A DNA stretch of 64,000 nucleotides. Origin: an uncultured Eubacteriales bacterium. Its GTDB lineage: Bacteria > Bacillota > Clostridia > Lachnospirales > Lachnospiraceae. Of this stretch, positions 1 through 8,899 are shown piece by piece. Position 1 is the first letter of the stretch, and each line of letters begins with the position of its first letter. The notes beneath the pieces were generated by a model, which was given only the letters and a program-made list of their open reading frames with translations, had not been told where the DNA came from and did not search any database. The position numbers and the translations under genes were made by a program. The DNA lies in the NCBI GenBank assembly GCA_949292785.1, contig CASFBK010000009.1:143326-207325 (forward strand), written 5' to 3'.

Positions 1-182
1 TTGCTTAAATCACGGAGTAAAAGGTCTACTTCGTTTTGCTCTGTGCCTGACACTGACGATAGATTCAGCCGGGCATGAAGTTCTAAGAATCGTTTTTTTG
101 CCTGCTGGATTTCATCTTTTTTACGAATGACCTGATTTAATTCTTTGTGCAGTTCACTTAATCCACTGCCAAAATATTTCAT
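1..182 (-). CDS. Partial gene of unknown function, cut by the window edge
   Basis: An open frame starts at an ATG at 182-180 and runs off the left end without a stop. It begins MKYFGSGLSELHKELNQ and is rich in charged, helix-forming residues (Lys, Glu, Gln, Arg) over the 60 codons visible. The start of some DinB-type helical-bundle proteins of Lachnospiraceae looks similar, but too little is visible to assign it. It shares the strand of the next gene, which lies just upstream at 199-576. Confidence 0.5.
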   Translation of the reverse strand, partial: MKYFGSGLSELHKELNQVIRKKDEIQQAKKRFLELHARLNLSSVSGTEQNEVDLLLRDLS

Positions 183-198
183 TGTTTTACCTCATCAT

Positions 199-576
199 TT
201 ATTTTAGTATCTGAAATTCTTTTCTTTTTACAATAGTAACCACTATCACAAACAGGGAATATATCATGTTTCCAATATACGGCTGCTGATTCCATTGTTC
301 CACCTGACTTGCACTGATACAGAAAAATACGATGGAAAACATCAGAATAAACCAGAATGCAGCTTTTCTTCTCCTGGTATACAGAATTCCCATTGGAATA
401 AAAATCAGAGCCACCAGACTTTTTACCAGCGCATCCGGAATATTCGGCAGGTCAAATACCATATTTAATGAACTTCCGCCGAAAATAAGCGACAGCAACA
501 CTACCACTCCGCCAAAAACATAAAATCCACCAATAAATGTAACTACTTTTGATTCCGCTGTTATTTCTTTTTCCAT
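199..576 (-). CDS. Small integral membrane protein, unknown function
   Basis: The product is 125 residues with about four hydrophobic segments (near residues 10-32, 45-64, 70-88 and 98-116). The loops are short, and a positively charged stretch (YTRRRKAAFW) follows the second segment, fitting a cytoplasmic loop there. No catalytic motif or named family is recognised. It stands alone between the cut gene on the left and a GNAT gene on the right, with no conserved partner to suggest a role. Hydrophobic pattern and an ATG start in a clean frame are the only support. Confidence 0.6.
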   Translation of the reverse strand: MEKEITAESKVVTFIGGFYVFGGVVVLLSLIFGGSSLNMVFDLPNIPDALVKSLVALIFIPMGILYTRRRKAAFWFILMFSIVFFCISASQVEQWNQQPYIGNMIYSLFVIVVTIVKRKEFQILK

Positions 577-645
577 TCTATACTCCGCCTTTTTGAATTA
601 TTTTTATGTATAATACATTATATGTATGTTTGAGGCAGTCATTTG

Positions 646-1185
646 TCATTTCTGGTTATGATTCCATACTTTTTTACTAAAATACAAAACCAAATCATCA
701 TCATTACAATAATCTTTATGAGGTTCTGCTACTTCTTCGCCATACCATACACCCGTACCGTCTGGAATATATCCCCGTTTGCAATACATTCTCTGTGCAC
801 TTCCATAGCCGCTATGCAATCCGACTCCGAGATAAACGGTATCTGCATATTGACCAGCAATCTTTTCTGCTACATCCATAAGCTTAGAACCAATTCCATG
901 ACAACGATATTTTTCCAGCACGCCAAAATCCACAATTTCACAGTAGCCGGAATTTGCAAATGCACCCCAGACAGAGTTGGGATAAACATTGATATATCCT
1001 GCCACATTTCCCTTATATTCTGCAACTAAACTAATGGCCTTTCCGCTGGCATTATCCGCTATTCTCATATGATACTTTTCTTCTGTCTGGTTCCAGCCCT
1101 GTGCAATTTCTTCCTCACATATGGTCCTGGCGTCTGACTCAAGGATTGTTCTAATCAAAATGTCATTATCACTGTAATATATCAT
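646..1185 (-). CDS. GNAT-family N-acetyltransferase
   Basis: This 179-residue protein has the GNAT fold. The middle strand VAEYKGNVAGYINVYP is followed by the acetyl-CoA pyrophosphate-binding stretch YRCHGIGSKLMDVAE (motif A, R-x-x-G-I-G) near residues 93-107. A C-terminal GYGSAQRMYCKRGYIPDG segment is typical of motif B. It would move an acetyl group from acetyl-CoA to an amine. The substrate cannot be read from sequence. It appears monocistronic and cytoplasmic. Confidence 0.8.
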   Translation of the reverse strand: MIYYSDNDILIRTILESDARTICEEEIAQGWNQTEEKYHMRIADNASGKAISLVAEYKGNVAGYINVYPNSVWGAFANSGYCEIVDFGVLEKYRCHGIGSKLMDVAEKIAGQYADTVYLGVGLHSGYGSAQRMYCKRGYIPDGTGVWYGEEVAEPHKDYCNDDDLVLYFSKKVWNHNQK

Positions 1186-1257
1186 TTTTCTCGCCCTTTT
1201 TTCTATTTTTATTTCTTACACGTGTTTTATATGTAACGCCTGATTATTCTTTTATTT

Positions 1258-2244
1258 TCAATTCAAATAATCAGAAACTATTTTTATAGCAATTTCCTTT
1301 GCCTTAGTGCTGGACACATCTTTATTATCCGTTTCACCTAAATATACACAAAAGTAAATTCTTTTCCCAGAAGTATCTGCAAAACCTGTAAACCATGAGT
1401 CAACGACAATACCATAACTCTTACCCATTCCTGTTTTTCCGTAAATTAAAATATTTGACTCATTTTGCTCTGACAACAGCATAACCTGTTTTAATTGGTT
1501 TCGTGTTTCTTCTAAATAATTTGTATTATCACCAAAAATGCGTTCAAGAACTTCTACCTGTTCCTTTGGTGAAATTAACAAGGATGATTCAATCCAAAAA
1601 CCCGTTAAAGCTGGATTTCTATTATTTGTATTTAATTTCCCACCCCAGTCAGAAATGTCACAATTACCATATTGAAGCTTGTTTAATTCATCTTGCATCA
1701 TATCTTTCCCAATTTCATCAATAACCTCTCGAAAATACCAGACACAAGAGACATGAAACGCCTCAGAAAAATCAATGTCCTTATTCCAGTCTTCGTTCCA
1801 GAATACTTCTCCACTCCATATATGGGTAGAATCATTAGGGTCAATTACTCCATTTTCCAAAGCAATTAAAGAAGAAATTATTTTAAAGGTAGAGCATGGC
1901 GAACGCCGAGTGAGTGCTAATTCCTGATTATATATCTGATAGCAATTCTCAACCGGGTCGTAGATAACAGCAGCACCATTTATTTCTTCAAAATAATTTG
2001 ACCAATCCACTTCTGTTATCATTGGCTCAACAACTTCTTCCTGAATTTCGTCTGTTGTTTCTTCTGTTTGCGTCATTTTTTCTGTTGATGATTTTTCCGT
2101 TAGGTTCATTTCTTCTGATACCTGCATTTCCAATGACTGATTATCGGTCAAACTATCGTTTTCTCTTGTACAACCTGCCAAAACTAACATTGAAAATATG
2201 AAAACACAATTACAGATTTTACATAATATATCTATTTTTCTCAT
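1258..2244 (-). CDS. Lipoprotein class D beta-lactamase (or BlaR1-sensor-like penicillin-binding protein)
   Basis: A 328-residue exported lipoprotein. The signal peptide ends in the lipobox LAGC (residues 22-25), followed by a Ser/Thr/Glu-rich tether to about residue 75. The rest matches class D serine beta-lactamases: active-site STFK (118-121), SCV (166-168), YGN (192-194), FWIESSL (216-222) and KTG (270-272). The same fold forms the sensor domain of BlaR1, but no membrane protease domain is attached and no blaI is adjacent, so an enzyme is the better reading. It would acylate with and hydrolyse beta-lactams at the outer face of the membrane. A 10-bp palindrome ACAACGTTGT lies about 60 bp upstream (2302-2311). 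Confidence 0.8.
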   Translation of the reverse strand: MRKIDILCKICNCVFIFSMLVLAGCTRENDSLTDNQSLEMQVSEEMNLTEKSSTEKMTQTEETTDEIQEEVVEPMITEVDWSNYFEEINGAAVIYDPVENCYQIYNQELALTRRSPCSTFKIISSLIALENGVIDPNDSTHIWSGEVFWNEDWNKDIDFSEAFHVSCVWYFREVIDEIGKDMMQDELNKLQYGNCDISDWGGKLNTNNRNPALTGFWIESSLLISPKEQVEVLERIFGDNTNYLEETRNQLKQVMLLSEQNESNILIYGKTGMGKSYGIVVDSWFTGFADTSGKRIYFCVYLGETDNKDVSSTKAKEIAIKIVSDYLN

Positions 2245-2365
2245 AAATCACCTCTTCACGAATTGTATATTTCATTTTTTCTCTCATCTTTACACCATTC
2301 TACAACGTTGTCTGTATCTAAAGAAAGATATGATTTTTATATCCGCTCGGCTTTCATGGCATAAA

Positions 2366-2689
2366 CTATAACAATTCTCTCAATTTATCCAAAAATGCCT
2401 CTTCGCCAAATGTATTTACCTTCCAGAACACTGCCTGACTTCCGCCCGAGGTAATGGCAGACATTTTAATGGTTTCTCCACTTTGAAACAGCGTTACAGA
2501 CAGACTTACACGATTACTTCCGCTCCAGCTATAACGTTCAAATACACGGACACTGCAACGGGCATCTCCATCATAAAAGTCACTTGCATCTTCTAATGAC
2601 GCAGACACACTTCCATTCACTATTCCGTTTTCAATCCTTTTTAATATCTCGTCAAAATCTCCTGAAATGGTTGTCTCTAATTTTGCCAT
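2366..2689 (-). CDS. DUF6054-like conserved small protein
   Basis: The 107-residue product begins MAKLETTISGDFDEIL and ends FGEEAFLDKLRELL. Its pattern (SASLED near the middle, RVFERYSWSGSNRVSLSVTL, AITSGGSQAVFWK) resembles the small Firmicute proteins grouped as DUF6054, recalled from memory and not searched. No signal peptide or membrane segment is present, so it is likely cytoplasmic. Function is unknown. It lies 3 bp downstream of a GNAT gene and probably shares its transcript. Confidence 0.65.
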   Translation of the reverse strand: MAKLETTISGDFDEILKRIENGIVNGSVSASLEDASDFYDGDARCSVRVFERYSWSGSNRVSLSVTLFQSGETIKMSAITSGGSQAVFWKVNTFGEEAFLDKLRELL

Positions 2690-2692
2690 AAC

Positions 2693-3202
2693 TCATACCT
2701 CCACGATTTTTCTTTTATAAAGACAGATATATTCCGTTGTCCCCGCCTCTAACATTTTCGTTCCTTCAAAATAGAATCCTTGTTTCTCATAAAATTCTCT
2801 TGCTGATTGATTTTTCTCAAGTACCCATAAAAATACACTGGTAACTCCCTGATTTTTTGCATGGTCTATAAAATGATTTAAAAGATCTTTTCCAACGCCC
2901 TGCCCCTGAAAAAAAGTATCTACATACAATTCCCGTAATTCCCATTCATGATTAAAAACAGAACGGTCCCAGCTCATCATCCCCTTTACAATCCCATCAT
3001 CAAAAACATATACATCATTTAATCGCTCTGCATTATCACGATACTCTAATGCTATATCTAACACCTGCATTTCCCGGAAGGATACCGCATCGTTCTGAAA
3101 TATAGGTCTATATGTAACTCTTTTTGTAAAAATCAGTATTTCACTTAATCTGGAAGCATCGCTTTTCTGCGCTCTTCTAATCATACTTAACTCCTGTTTC
3201 AT
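2693..3202 (-). CDS. GNAT-family N-acetyltransferase
   Basis: A 169-residue GNAT protein. Strand 4 LRELYVDTFFQGQGVG leads into the canonical Q-G-Q-G-V-G acetyl-CoA loop at about residues 98-103. It is followed by LLNHFIDHAKNQG and by the NQSAREFYEKQGF motif B typical of RimI-like members. An acceptor substrate cannot be deduced. It precedes the DUF6054-like gene with a 3-bp gap, consistent with a two-gene operon. Confidence 0.82.
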   Translation of the reverse strand: MKQELSMIRRAQKSDASRLSEILIFTKRVTYRPIFQNDAVSFREMQVLDIALEYRDNAERLNDVYVFDDGIVKGMMSWDRSVFNHEWELRELYVDTFFQGQGVGKDLLNHFIDHAKNQGVTSVFLWVLEKNQSAREFYEKQGFYFEGTKMLEAGTTEYICLYKRKIVEV

Positions 3203-3233
3203 CCTTTTTCTCCCGCTCCATATTTATATTCTC

Positions 3234-3605
3234 TTACCGAATCATCATCTGTGCCCCAAAAACCGCAAGCACTCCCAATACAACACTCGCCAGAACATAA
3301 CACACTGCAACTCCCATATTTCCTTTCTGAATTAAGTCTGATGTCTCATAGGCAAAGGTAGAAAAAGTAGTAAATCCACCACAAACACCTACTTTCAGCA
3401 TTAAAACAATCTGCGGATTCATGGACTTATTTTTTGCCGCCAACGCAGTTATCATACTGATTACAAATGCGCCAACTACATTAATAATAAGCGTTTTGAT
3501 TGGAAAGCCGCTATCTGTTTTTATGGGCACAAGCCCGATTAAATACCGTAAGACTGTTCCGATAAAGCCCCCGATTCCCACTAAAATACATTCCAGCACA
3601 GCCAT
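3234..3605 (-). CDS. crcB: CrcB/Fluc fluoride ion channel
   Basis: A 123-residue, four-helix membrane protein of the CrcB/Fluc family, which exports fluoride as a dual-topology dimer. Diagnostic motifs are GGFIGTVLRYLIG at the N-terminus, the pore Asn in TLIINVVGAF, and GVCGGFTTFSTFAYE in helix 3 with its Phe residues. Many Firmicutes carry two adjacent crcB genes. Only one is here, so it may work as a homodimer. No fluoride riboswitch was seen in the 85 bp upstream. It follows hemA on the same strand. Confidence 0.92.
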   Translation of the reverse strand: MAVLECILVGIGGFIGTVLRYLIGLVPIKTDSGFPIKTLIINVVGAFVISMITALAAKNKSMNPQIVLMLKVGVCGGFTTFSTFAYETSDLIQKGNMGVAVCYVLASVVLGVLAVFGAQMMIR

Positions 3606-3690
3606 TCCTCCTGCTTTTTTTAATCTCTTTCATATATCTTATCTAAAATTTCTTCATGATTCTTTCATACGCTTATTCCCAAATTCCTCA

Positions 3691-4923
3691 TTACTCTTCT
3701 CCATATACCTGCTCTAACACTTCCACACACTGCCGCAAAGTGTCCGTATCCACTTGGTCCCGCAGAGCAAATAATAGCTTATCCACTACTTTCGCGGTAG
3801 TCCGTGCCATCTGTCCACGCAGATTTTCTTTCTCTTCCTCTGCTAAGGGAATATGTTTCAATTCCTTTTCCATACGCCAGCTGAATTCCTGTCCGCAAGC
3901 CCCTCCAATCTGTTGGATTCTTGGCACTAAGTCTCTGCTTTCCTGCCAATCGTAAAATCCCTGCATATGTTGATTCAGAATATCTTCCGCCTGCTTCATC
4001 TGCTGTTTCATCTGCTCTGACTGATGTTCTAAATGAAAAGAATCAATGTCATATAAGCGGATATGTGCCAAATCTTCAATGGTTTCATCAATATCTCTTG
4101 GCACTGCCAGGTCAACATATATCTGTGTCTTTTGTATATTACAGGTTTCCAGCAGTTCCCTGGTAATCGTCAGATTCGGGCTTGCCGTTGCAGAAAAAAC
4201 AAAGTCACATTCCGGTATATAACTATAACGTTCTCCATAATTCATCCGCTTTGCTCCCTGTGGAATATTAACTACACCGCTTCGATACTGACGAATGGTT
4301 ACGGTCACATCCACACCTTCCTCCATCAACGCCTGCGCCGTAATTTTTCCCATCTCACCATTTCCAATGACTAATGCCTTTTTTCCTGCAAAAGGCACTT
4401 GTAATTCTTTCAGAAAATGTATCGCCTGATGAGCAGCAGAGAAATTAGCTTTATCCATAGACACTTCGGTCTTGACCTGTTTTCCCGCAGTCACTGCCAT
4501 CCGAAACAGCACTTCCAGCACATGGTCCATACACTCCTGTTCTCTGGCAAAAGCTGCCGCTTCCTTTACCTGTGTCAATATCTGGTCTTCTCCTACAATC
4601 TGAGATTTCATCCCCGCACTTAGCAGGAACAAGTGACGAATCGCCTCTTCTCCTTCTCTGACCTTGAGGAATTTTTTATACTGCTCCCCATCCAGTTCCT
4701 TCAGACAGCAAATATAGGACCGCAAATCCAGCGTTGCACCATCCGAAAGACTTACCCACAACTCCATCCGGTTACAGGTAGAAAGTATGACACATCCCTT
4801 TATCTCTTTTTCCTGCTTCATTTTCTCCATGGCAAGTGTCATTGCACTTTTGGTAAAGGCAAAACACTGCCTTACATTAATCTGCGCCATGGTAAAATCA
4901 ATCCCTGCCATCTTAACGTTCAT
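3691..4923 (-). CDS. hemA: Glutamyl-tRNA reductase
   Basis: A 410-residue glutamyl-tRNA reductase, making glutamate-1-semialdehyde from glutamyl-tRNA in the C5 route to tetrapyrroles. The catalytic thioester Cys is C50 in VILSTCNRMEL, the usual position. The NADPH-binding segment KALVIGNGEMGKITAQAL lies near residues 183-200 and is followed by a helical dimerisation tail. The first 11 bases overlap the end of cbiC, so it is the last cobalamin-linked gene of this cluster. Here it supplies corrin rather than heme precursors. hemL, hemB, hemC and hemD are not in the window. Confidence 0.93.
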   Translation of the reverse strand: MNVKMAGIDFTMAQINVRQCFAFTKSAMTLAMEKMKQEKEIKGCVILSTCNRMELWVSLSDGATLDLRSYICCLKELDGEQYKKFLKVREGEEAIRHLFLLSAGMKSQIVGEDQILTQVKEAAAFAREQECMDHVLEVLFRMAVTAGKQVKTEVSMDKANFSAAHQAIHFLKELQVPFAGKKALVIGNGEMGKITAQALMEEGVDVTVTIRQYRSGVVNIPQGAKRMNYGERYSYIPECDFVFSATASPNLTITRELLETCNIQKTQIYVDLAVPRDIDETIEDLAHIRLYDIDSFHLEHQSEQMKQQMKQAEDILNQHMQGFYDWQESRDLVPRIQQIGGACGQEFSWRMEKELKHIPLAEEEKENLRGQMARTTAKVVDKLLFALRDQVDTDTLRQCVEVLEQVYGEE

Positions 4924-5548
4924 ATATCATATATAATAAGGCATTCACAATGGCGGCTGCCACGTTACTGCCTCCCTTTCTTCCCTTTGCAATGATATAC
5001 GGAATATCTAATTCCATAATCATTTCTTTTGACTGTACTACATTGACAAATCCCACCGGAGTTCCAATAATTAATTCTGGATTTAATTTTTTCTCCTGCA
5101 CCAGCTCGTAGATTCTTACCAGAGCAGTGGGAGCATTTCCAATCACAAATATCACAGGCTTGTCCAAAGCTGCTGCCTTGTCGATACAGGAGGCGGAACG
5201 TGTTGTTCCGTTTTCCTTCGCCAGCTTTGACACGTCTTCATCTGCAATAAAATTATAAATTTCAACTCCCAGCTTTGCCAACGCCTTTTTGTTAATTCCT
5301 GCCCTCGCCATCTGGGTATCTGTCACAATACAGGCTCCGTTCTGCAGCGCTGATAACGCTTTTTCCCGTACTCCTTCGGAAAACAGCAGATTATCCGCAT
5401 AGTCAAAATCTGCTGTAGTGTGAATCACACGCTTGATGATGGGTGCATACGCTTCATCCAATTTTCTATCTCCCAGTTCTTCCGTGATAATCTCAAAGCT
5501 GCGCTTTTCAATCTCTTTGGGAAGCACCTGTTCTAATTCTGTCTTCAT
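4913..5548 (-). CDS. cbiC: Cobalt-precorrin-8 methylmutase
   Basis: A 211-residue CbiC/CobH protein that moves the C11 methyl group to C12 of the corrin ring to give cobyrinate. Family signatures are IKRVIHTTADFDYADN near residues 39-54 (with the catalytic His), VTDTQMARAGINK, GNAPTALVRI, and the C-terminal GTPVGFVNVVQSK followed by IIAKGRKGGSNVAAAIVNALLY. The start ATG overlaps the cobO stop (ATGA), indicating translational coupling. Confidence 0.95.
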   Translation of the reverse strand: MKTELEQVLPKEIEKRSFEIITEELGDRKLDEAYAPIIKRVIHTTADFDYADNLLFSEGVREKALSALQNGACIVTDTQMARAGINKKALAKLGVEIYNFIADEDVSKLAKENGTTRSASCIDKAAALDKPVIFVIGNAPTALVRIYELVQEKKLNPELIIGTPVGFVNVVQSKEMIMELDIPYIIAKGRKGGSNVAAAIVNALLYMIYER

Positions 5549-6108
5549 AGTTCGATTCCTTTTCTTGCACCGATTCCCTTATCATAGGGGTGCTTTCTTT
5601 TTTCCATGAAAGTTACATAGTCTGCCAGTTCTAACAATTCTTCTGCCGGATTGCGGCCAGTCAGCACTACTTCCATTTCCCGTGGTTTTTCTTTCAAAAA
5701 CTTTAAAAGCACTTCATGGCTTATCATATCGCTGTTATAGGCATCTAACACCTCATCCAGCACCAATAATCCTGCCTGCTTTTCTACGGCTTCTGCCAGC
5801 ACTTTTTTTAAATGGGCATTATAATATTCTGCTGCTTCCTGCTTTTTCTCCGGTGTCATACGAAAGGTAAATCCAAAGCTTTTTTCGCATCGCAAAAGGC
5901 AGATATTCTCTATCTGCTCTAAGATTACAAGTTCACCGGAATCATTCCGCTTCAAAAACTGGGTAAATACTACCTTTCCTCCGGTTCCTGCAAAACGGAC
6001 ACTTAAGCCCGTTGCTGCTGTCGTTTTCCCTTTGCCGTCTCCTTCATAGATGTGAATCATTCCTGTGTTTCTGTCTGTATTGGTATTTTTATCTGAATTA
6101 ATACTCAT
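5545..6108 (-). CDS. cobO: Cob(I)yrinic acid a,c-diamide adenosyltransferase
   Basis: A CobO/BtuR-type ATP:corrinoid adenosyltransferase of about 187 residues. It attaches the upper 5'-deoxyadenosyl ligand to cobalt using ATP. The P-loop is GDGKGKTTAATG, followed by VVFTQFLKRNDSGEL and the LLVLDEVLDAYN Walker B-like strand. An earlier TTG at 6114 is in frame, but the ATG at 6108 is preferred. It overlaps the last bases of the Dabb gene upstream. The downstream overlap with cbiC is 4 bp. Confidence 0.93.
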   Translation of the reverse strand: MSINSDKNTNTDRNTGMIHIYEGDGKGKTTAATGLSVRFAGTGGKVVFTQFLKRNDSGELVILEQIENICLLRCEKSFGFTFRMTPEKKQEAAEYYNAHLKKVLAEAVEKQAGLLVLDEVLDAYNSDMISHEVLLKFLKEKPREMEVVLTGRNPAEELLELADYVTFMEKRKHPYDKGIGARKGIEL

Positions 6109-6403
6109 AATCAATACACGCCCTGCTTTCTCTTACAGGTGTAATATATGCACCAAAGTTCTTATGAACCGGATGCACCTGGTATTCATTCAATCCCGCA
6201 ATGTCATTAAAATCACATACTAACGCAAGCTCATAATTGCTCTCTGGCGCTTCCGGCGAATTGGTTCTTGCCTCAAAATGTACCAGTGACGGAATCTCCT
6301 GCTCAAAATTCTTTAGAAGCTCCAATGCTCCGTCTAAGTTTTCTTTTGCTGTTTTTCCGTTTGCCTCTTCCTTTAATTTAAACATTACAATATGCTTTAT
6401 CAT
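6098..6403 (-). CDS. Dabb (stress-responsive A/B barrel) domain protein
   Basis: A 101-residue protein of the Dabb ferredoxin-like dimeric barrel family. It opens with MIKHIVMFKLKEEANG and closes with the typical EYQVHPVHKNFGAYITPVRESRACIDYEY, which contains the conserved HP-x-H motif. A good ribosome site (AGGAGG) precedes the ATG. It is cytoplasmic and its activity is unknown. Its place between cobQ and cobO, overlapping cobO, suggests co-translation with cobalamin genes, but no corrinoid role is established for the family. Confidence 0.82.
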   Translation of the reverse strand: MIKHIVMFKLKEEANGKTAKENLDGALELLKNFEQEIPSLVHFEARTNSPEAPESNYELALVCDFNDIAGLNEYQVHPVHKNFGAYITPVRESRACIDYEY

Positions 6404-6430
6404 AATTTCTACCTCCTGATAGTCTTAATA

Positions 6431-7939
6431 CTATTTTATTCCTTCTTTTAGAATCTCATATATTGCTTTCATATTCAAGTGTTTTCGCAAGGTATCTGCC
6501 AACAAATCATACTGCGCTTCCTTATAGGCATGACGCTCCATTTCACAAACCTCTTCCAGATGGATTCCTTTCTTTTCCGCCAGAATTCGTACCAGTTCTG
6601 CCCCGATTCCGTCTTCGTCAAAAACGCCGTGGACATAGGTTCCATATACATTTTCCAGATATGCTCCATCTGACTTTTCCGGCTTTCCTTCTTCTGAAAT
6701 GATGGAGAAATGTTCTACTTTTCCACTTCCTGTGGTAATGCCCATATGAATCTCGTAGCCTTCTAACTTTCTGCCGGAAAGTCCCTGCAGCACGCCCGAC
6801 AGCTCCTGTATCGTTCCTGATACTCTGGTTCTGGTCTTTTCTCCGGTAAATACAGTGCGTATCGGCAAAAGTCCCATTCCCCGGATATTTCCGCCTTCCT
6901 CTATGCCCTCCGGGTCTTCTAAGGCTTCGCCTAACATCTGATAACCGCCACAAATTCCAAAGATGACGGTTCCCTTTTGCTGTTCCTTTAACATTGCGGC
7001 TTCCAATCCGTTTTCCCGCATCCACTTCAAATCTGCCATGGTGTTTTTTGTTCCCGGAAGCAGAATCATGTCCGGCGTTCCCAGCTTTTCTACTTTATCG
7101 ACATATCGCAGGTTTACCTCTTCCATTCCTTCTAATACTGCAAAATCTGTAAAATTAGAAATTCTCGGAAAACGTATCACTGCAATATCCACCACGCCCT
7201 GAGTATTTTTATGCGAAAAACGTTCACTGAGGCTGTCCTCATCTTCAATATCTACCTTCATGTATGGCGTCACTCCCACCACAGGAATCCCGGTCATGTT
7301 TTCTAACATTTCTACGCCCGGGTCCAGAATGGTCTTATCACCGCGAAATTTATTAATGATAGTACCTTTTATCATTTTTTTCTCATCTTCTTCTAAGAGC
7401 ATGATAGTCCCGACTAACTGTGCAAAAACACCGCCCCGGTCAATATCTCCTGCCAATAATACCGGAGCATTTACCATTTTTGCCAGTCCCATATTAACAA
7501 TATCGTCCTGTTTTAAATTGATTTCCGCCGGGGAGCCTGCCCCTTCAATCACGATTATATCGTACTCTTTGTCCAGTTTTTCATATGCCTTTCGGATATC
7601 CGGTATCAGTTGTTTTTTGTAGGCAAAATATTCCCGGGCACTCATATTTTTTACCACTTCACCGTTTACAATGACCTGAGAACCAATATCGTTTGTGGGC
7701 TTTAATAAAATGGGGTTCATAGAAACAGACGGCTCTACTCCTGCCGCCTCTGCCTGCGTCACCTGGGCACGTCCCATTTCCAGCCCCTCTTTTGTAATAT
7801 AGGAATTCAGCGCCATGTTCTGTGATTTAAAGGGCGCCACTCTATAGCCATCCTGCTTAAAAATCCGGCACAAGCCTGCTGCAAGAAGACTTTTCCCTGC
7901 ATTAGACATGGTGCCCTGTATCATGATTGGTTTTGCCAT
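6431..7939 (-). CDS. cobQ: Cobyric acid synthase (glutamine-hydrolysing)
   Basis: A CobQ/CbiP enzyme of about 502 residues that amidates four carboxylates of adenosylcobyrinate a,c-diamide. The N-terminal ATPase half carries [30 protein letters not shown] and [14 protein letters not shown]. The C-terminal half is a triad glutaminase with the nucleophile Cys in [10 protein letters not shown] and a late catalytic His in YVHGVFD. The ATG at 7939 is preferred to one 15 bp upstream because GAGGAG lies 7 bp before it. It starts 4 bp after the stop of the O-acetyltransferase gene. Confidence 0.95.
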   Translation of the reverse strand: MAKPIMIQGTMSNAGKSLLAAGLCRIFKQDGYRVAPFKSQNMALNSYITKEGLEMGRAQVTQAEAAGVEPSVSMNPILLKPTNDIGSQVIVNGEVVKNMSAREYFAYKKQLIPDIRKAYEKLDKEYDIIVIEGAGSPAEINLKQDDIVNMGLAKMVNAPVLLAGDIDRGGVFAQLVGTIMLLEEDEKKMIKGTIINKFRGDKTILDPGVEMLENMTGIPVVGVTPYMKVDIEDEDSLSERFSHKNTQGVVDIAVIRFPRISNFTDFAVLEGMEEVNLRYVDKVEKLGTPDMILLPGTKNTMADLKWMRENGLEAAMLKEQQKGTVIFGICGGYQMLGEALEDPEGIEEGGNIRGMGLLPIRTVFTGEKTRTRVSGTIQELSGVLQGLSGRKLEGYEIHMGITTGSGKVEHFSIISEEGKPEKSDGAYLENVYGTYVHGVFDEDGIGAELVRILAEKKGIHLEEVCEMERHAYKEAQYDLLADTLRKHLNMKAIYEILKEGIK

Positions 7940-7943
7940 GTAT

Positions 7944-8561
7944 TCACTCCTCAAAAAACGTGTCTTCTACCATCTTGCCTTTAAAATAATATTTTCTGTC
8001 ATGCTCGCTTACTTCCCGAAGTACTTTGCAGGGATTTCCAACTGCAATCACATTTGACGGGAGGTCTTTTGTTACAACGCTTCCGGCGCCCACCACTACG
8101 TTATCGCCAATGGTAATTCCCGGCAGCACAATTACTCCTGCCCCAAGCCAGCAATTTTTCCCGATATGAATCGGCGCATTGTACTGGTAGCCTTTTTGCC
8201 GCAGCTCTGCATTAATGGGATGCCCGGCAGTTGCTATGGTGACATTCGGGCCAATCATCGTATAATCTCCCACATGAATATGGGTATCATCCACCATGGT
8301 AAGATTAAAATTCGCATAAATGTGGGCGCCAAAGTGAACGTGTTTTCCCCCAAAATTAGCATGAAGTGGCGGTTCAATATAACAGCCCTCTCCTATCTCG
8401 GCAAACATTTCTTTTAACAATGCTTCTCTTTTTTCAAACTCCGTAGGACGGGTCATATTAAAATCATATAATCTGTCCAGATAACCGGTCTGCTCCTTCA
8501 TCAATGCTTCGTCTCCCGGGTTATACAGCATCGTACTGTGCATTCTTTCTTTGATATCCAT
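7944..8561 (-). CDS. Sugar O-acetyltransferase (maltose/galactoside acetyltransferase type)
   Basis: A 205-residue left-handed beta-helix acyltransferase of the Maa/LacA family. The N-terminus has the [13 protein letters not shown] and [22 protein letters not shown] cap. Hexapeptide repeats follow, including [34 protein letters not shown] and [29 protein letters not shown]. The active-site His is probably in TAGHPI. It transfers acetyl from acetyl-CoA to a sugar hydroxyl. The gene stops just before cobQ and may share its transcript, but no cobalamin role is implied. Confidence 0.88.
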   Translation of the reverse strand: MDIKERMHSTMLYNPGDEALMKEQTGYLDRLYDFNMTRPTEFEKREALLKEMFAEIGEGCYIEPPLHANFGGKHVHFGAHIYANFNLTMVDDTHIHVGDYTMIGPNVTIATAGHPINAELRQKGYQYNAPIHIGKNCWLGAGVIVLPGITIGDNVVVGAGSVVTKDLPSNVIAVGNPCKVLREVSEHDRKYYFKGKMVEDTFFEE

Positions 8562-8899
8562 GCTCCTTCTCCTTTCATATTGTATATGTCCGGCTCATTT
8601 GTTTCCTATGAGTTTCATGATACAATTCTTATAAAGCTTCCTGTAACACGGCACTTGCTCATGCTCCATAAGAATAAAAAGATTTCTTATCATTAATTTT
8701 TTCCAAAATTTTAAATGCCTCATCCTTACCCTTCCTTTCATTATATACCTTTCCATACTTCTGGTACAGTTAAAATTACTCCTTTTTCTATTTTCCTATA
8801 TCTGTTTCTATGTTATAATAATAGTATCTAAAACTCTTATTTTCTATCAATATTGTTGAGGAAAATTATAAAAATCGTATTTTTATGGAGATGATTTGA
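8562..8899 (+). other. Intergenic region between divergent genes, mostly AT-rich
   Basis: This 338-bp gap separates the minus-strand O-acetyltransferase from the plus-strand AraC gene. A TATAAT at 8814-8819, with a weak TTTTCC 17 bp upstream (8791-8796), is a possible promoter for the AraC gene. A small AT-rich inverted repeat (ATAAGAA...TTCTTAT) lies near 8668-8690. No coding frame, cobalamin-riboswitch core or GC-rich terminator was seen. Confidence 0.45.

Noticed and set aside
2302-2311. BlaI operator before the beta-lactamase
   Set aside because: ACAACGTTGT is a palindrome but lacks the TACA-N-TGTA core, and no blaI/blaR1 pair is present, so it is mentioned only within the gene entry.
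3606-3690. Fluoride riboswitch before crcB
   Set aside because: The 85-bp gap is AT-rich without the expected GGCGAUGGUG-like core or pseudoknot arms.
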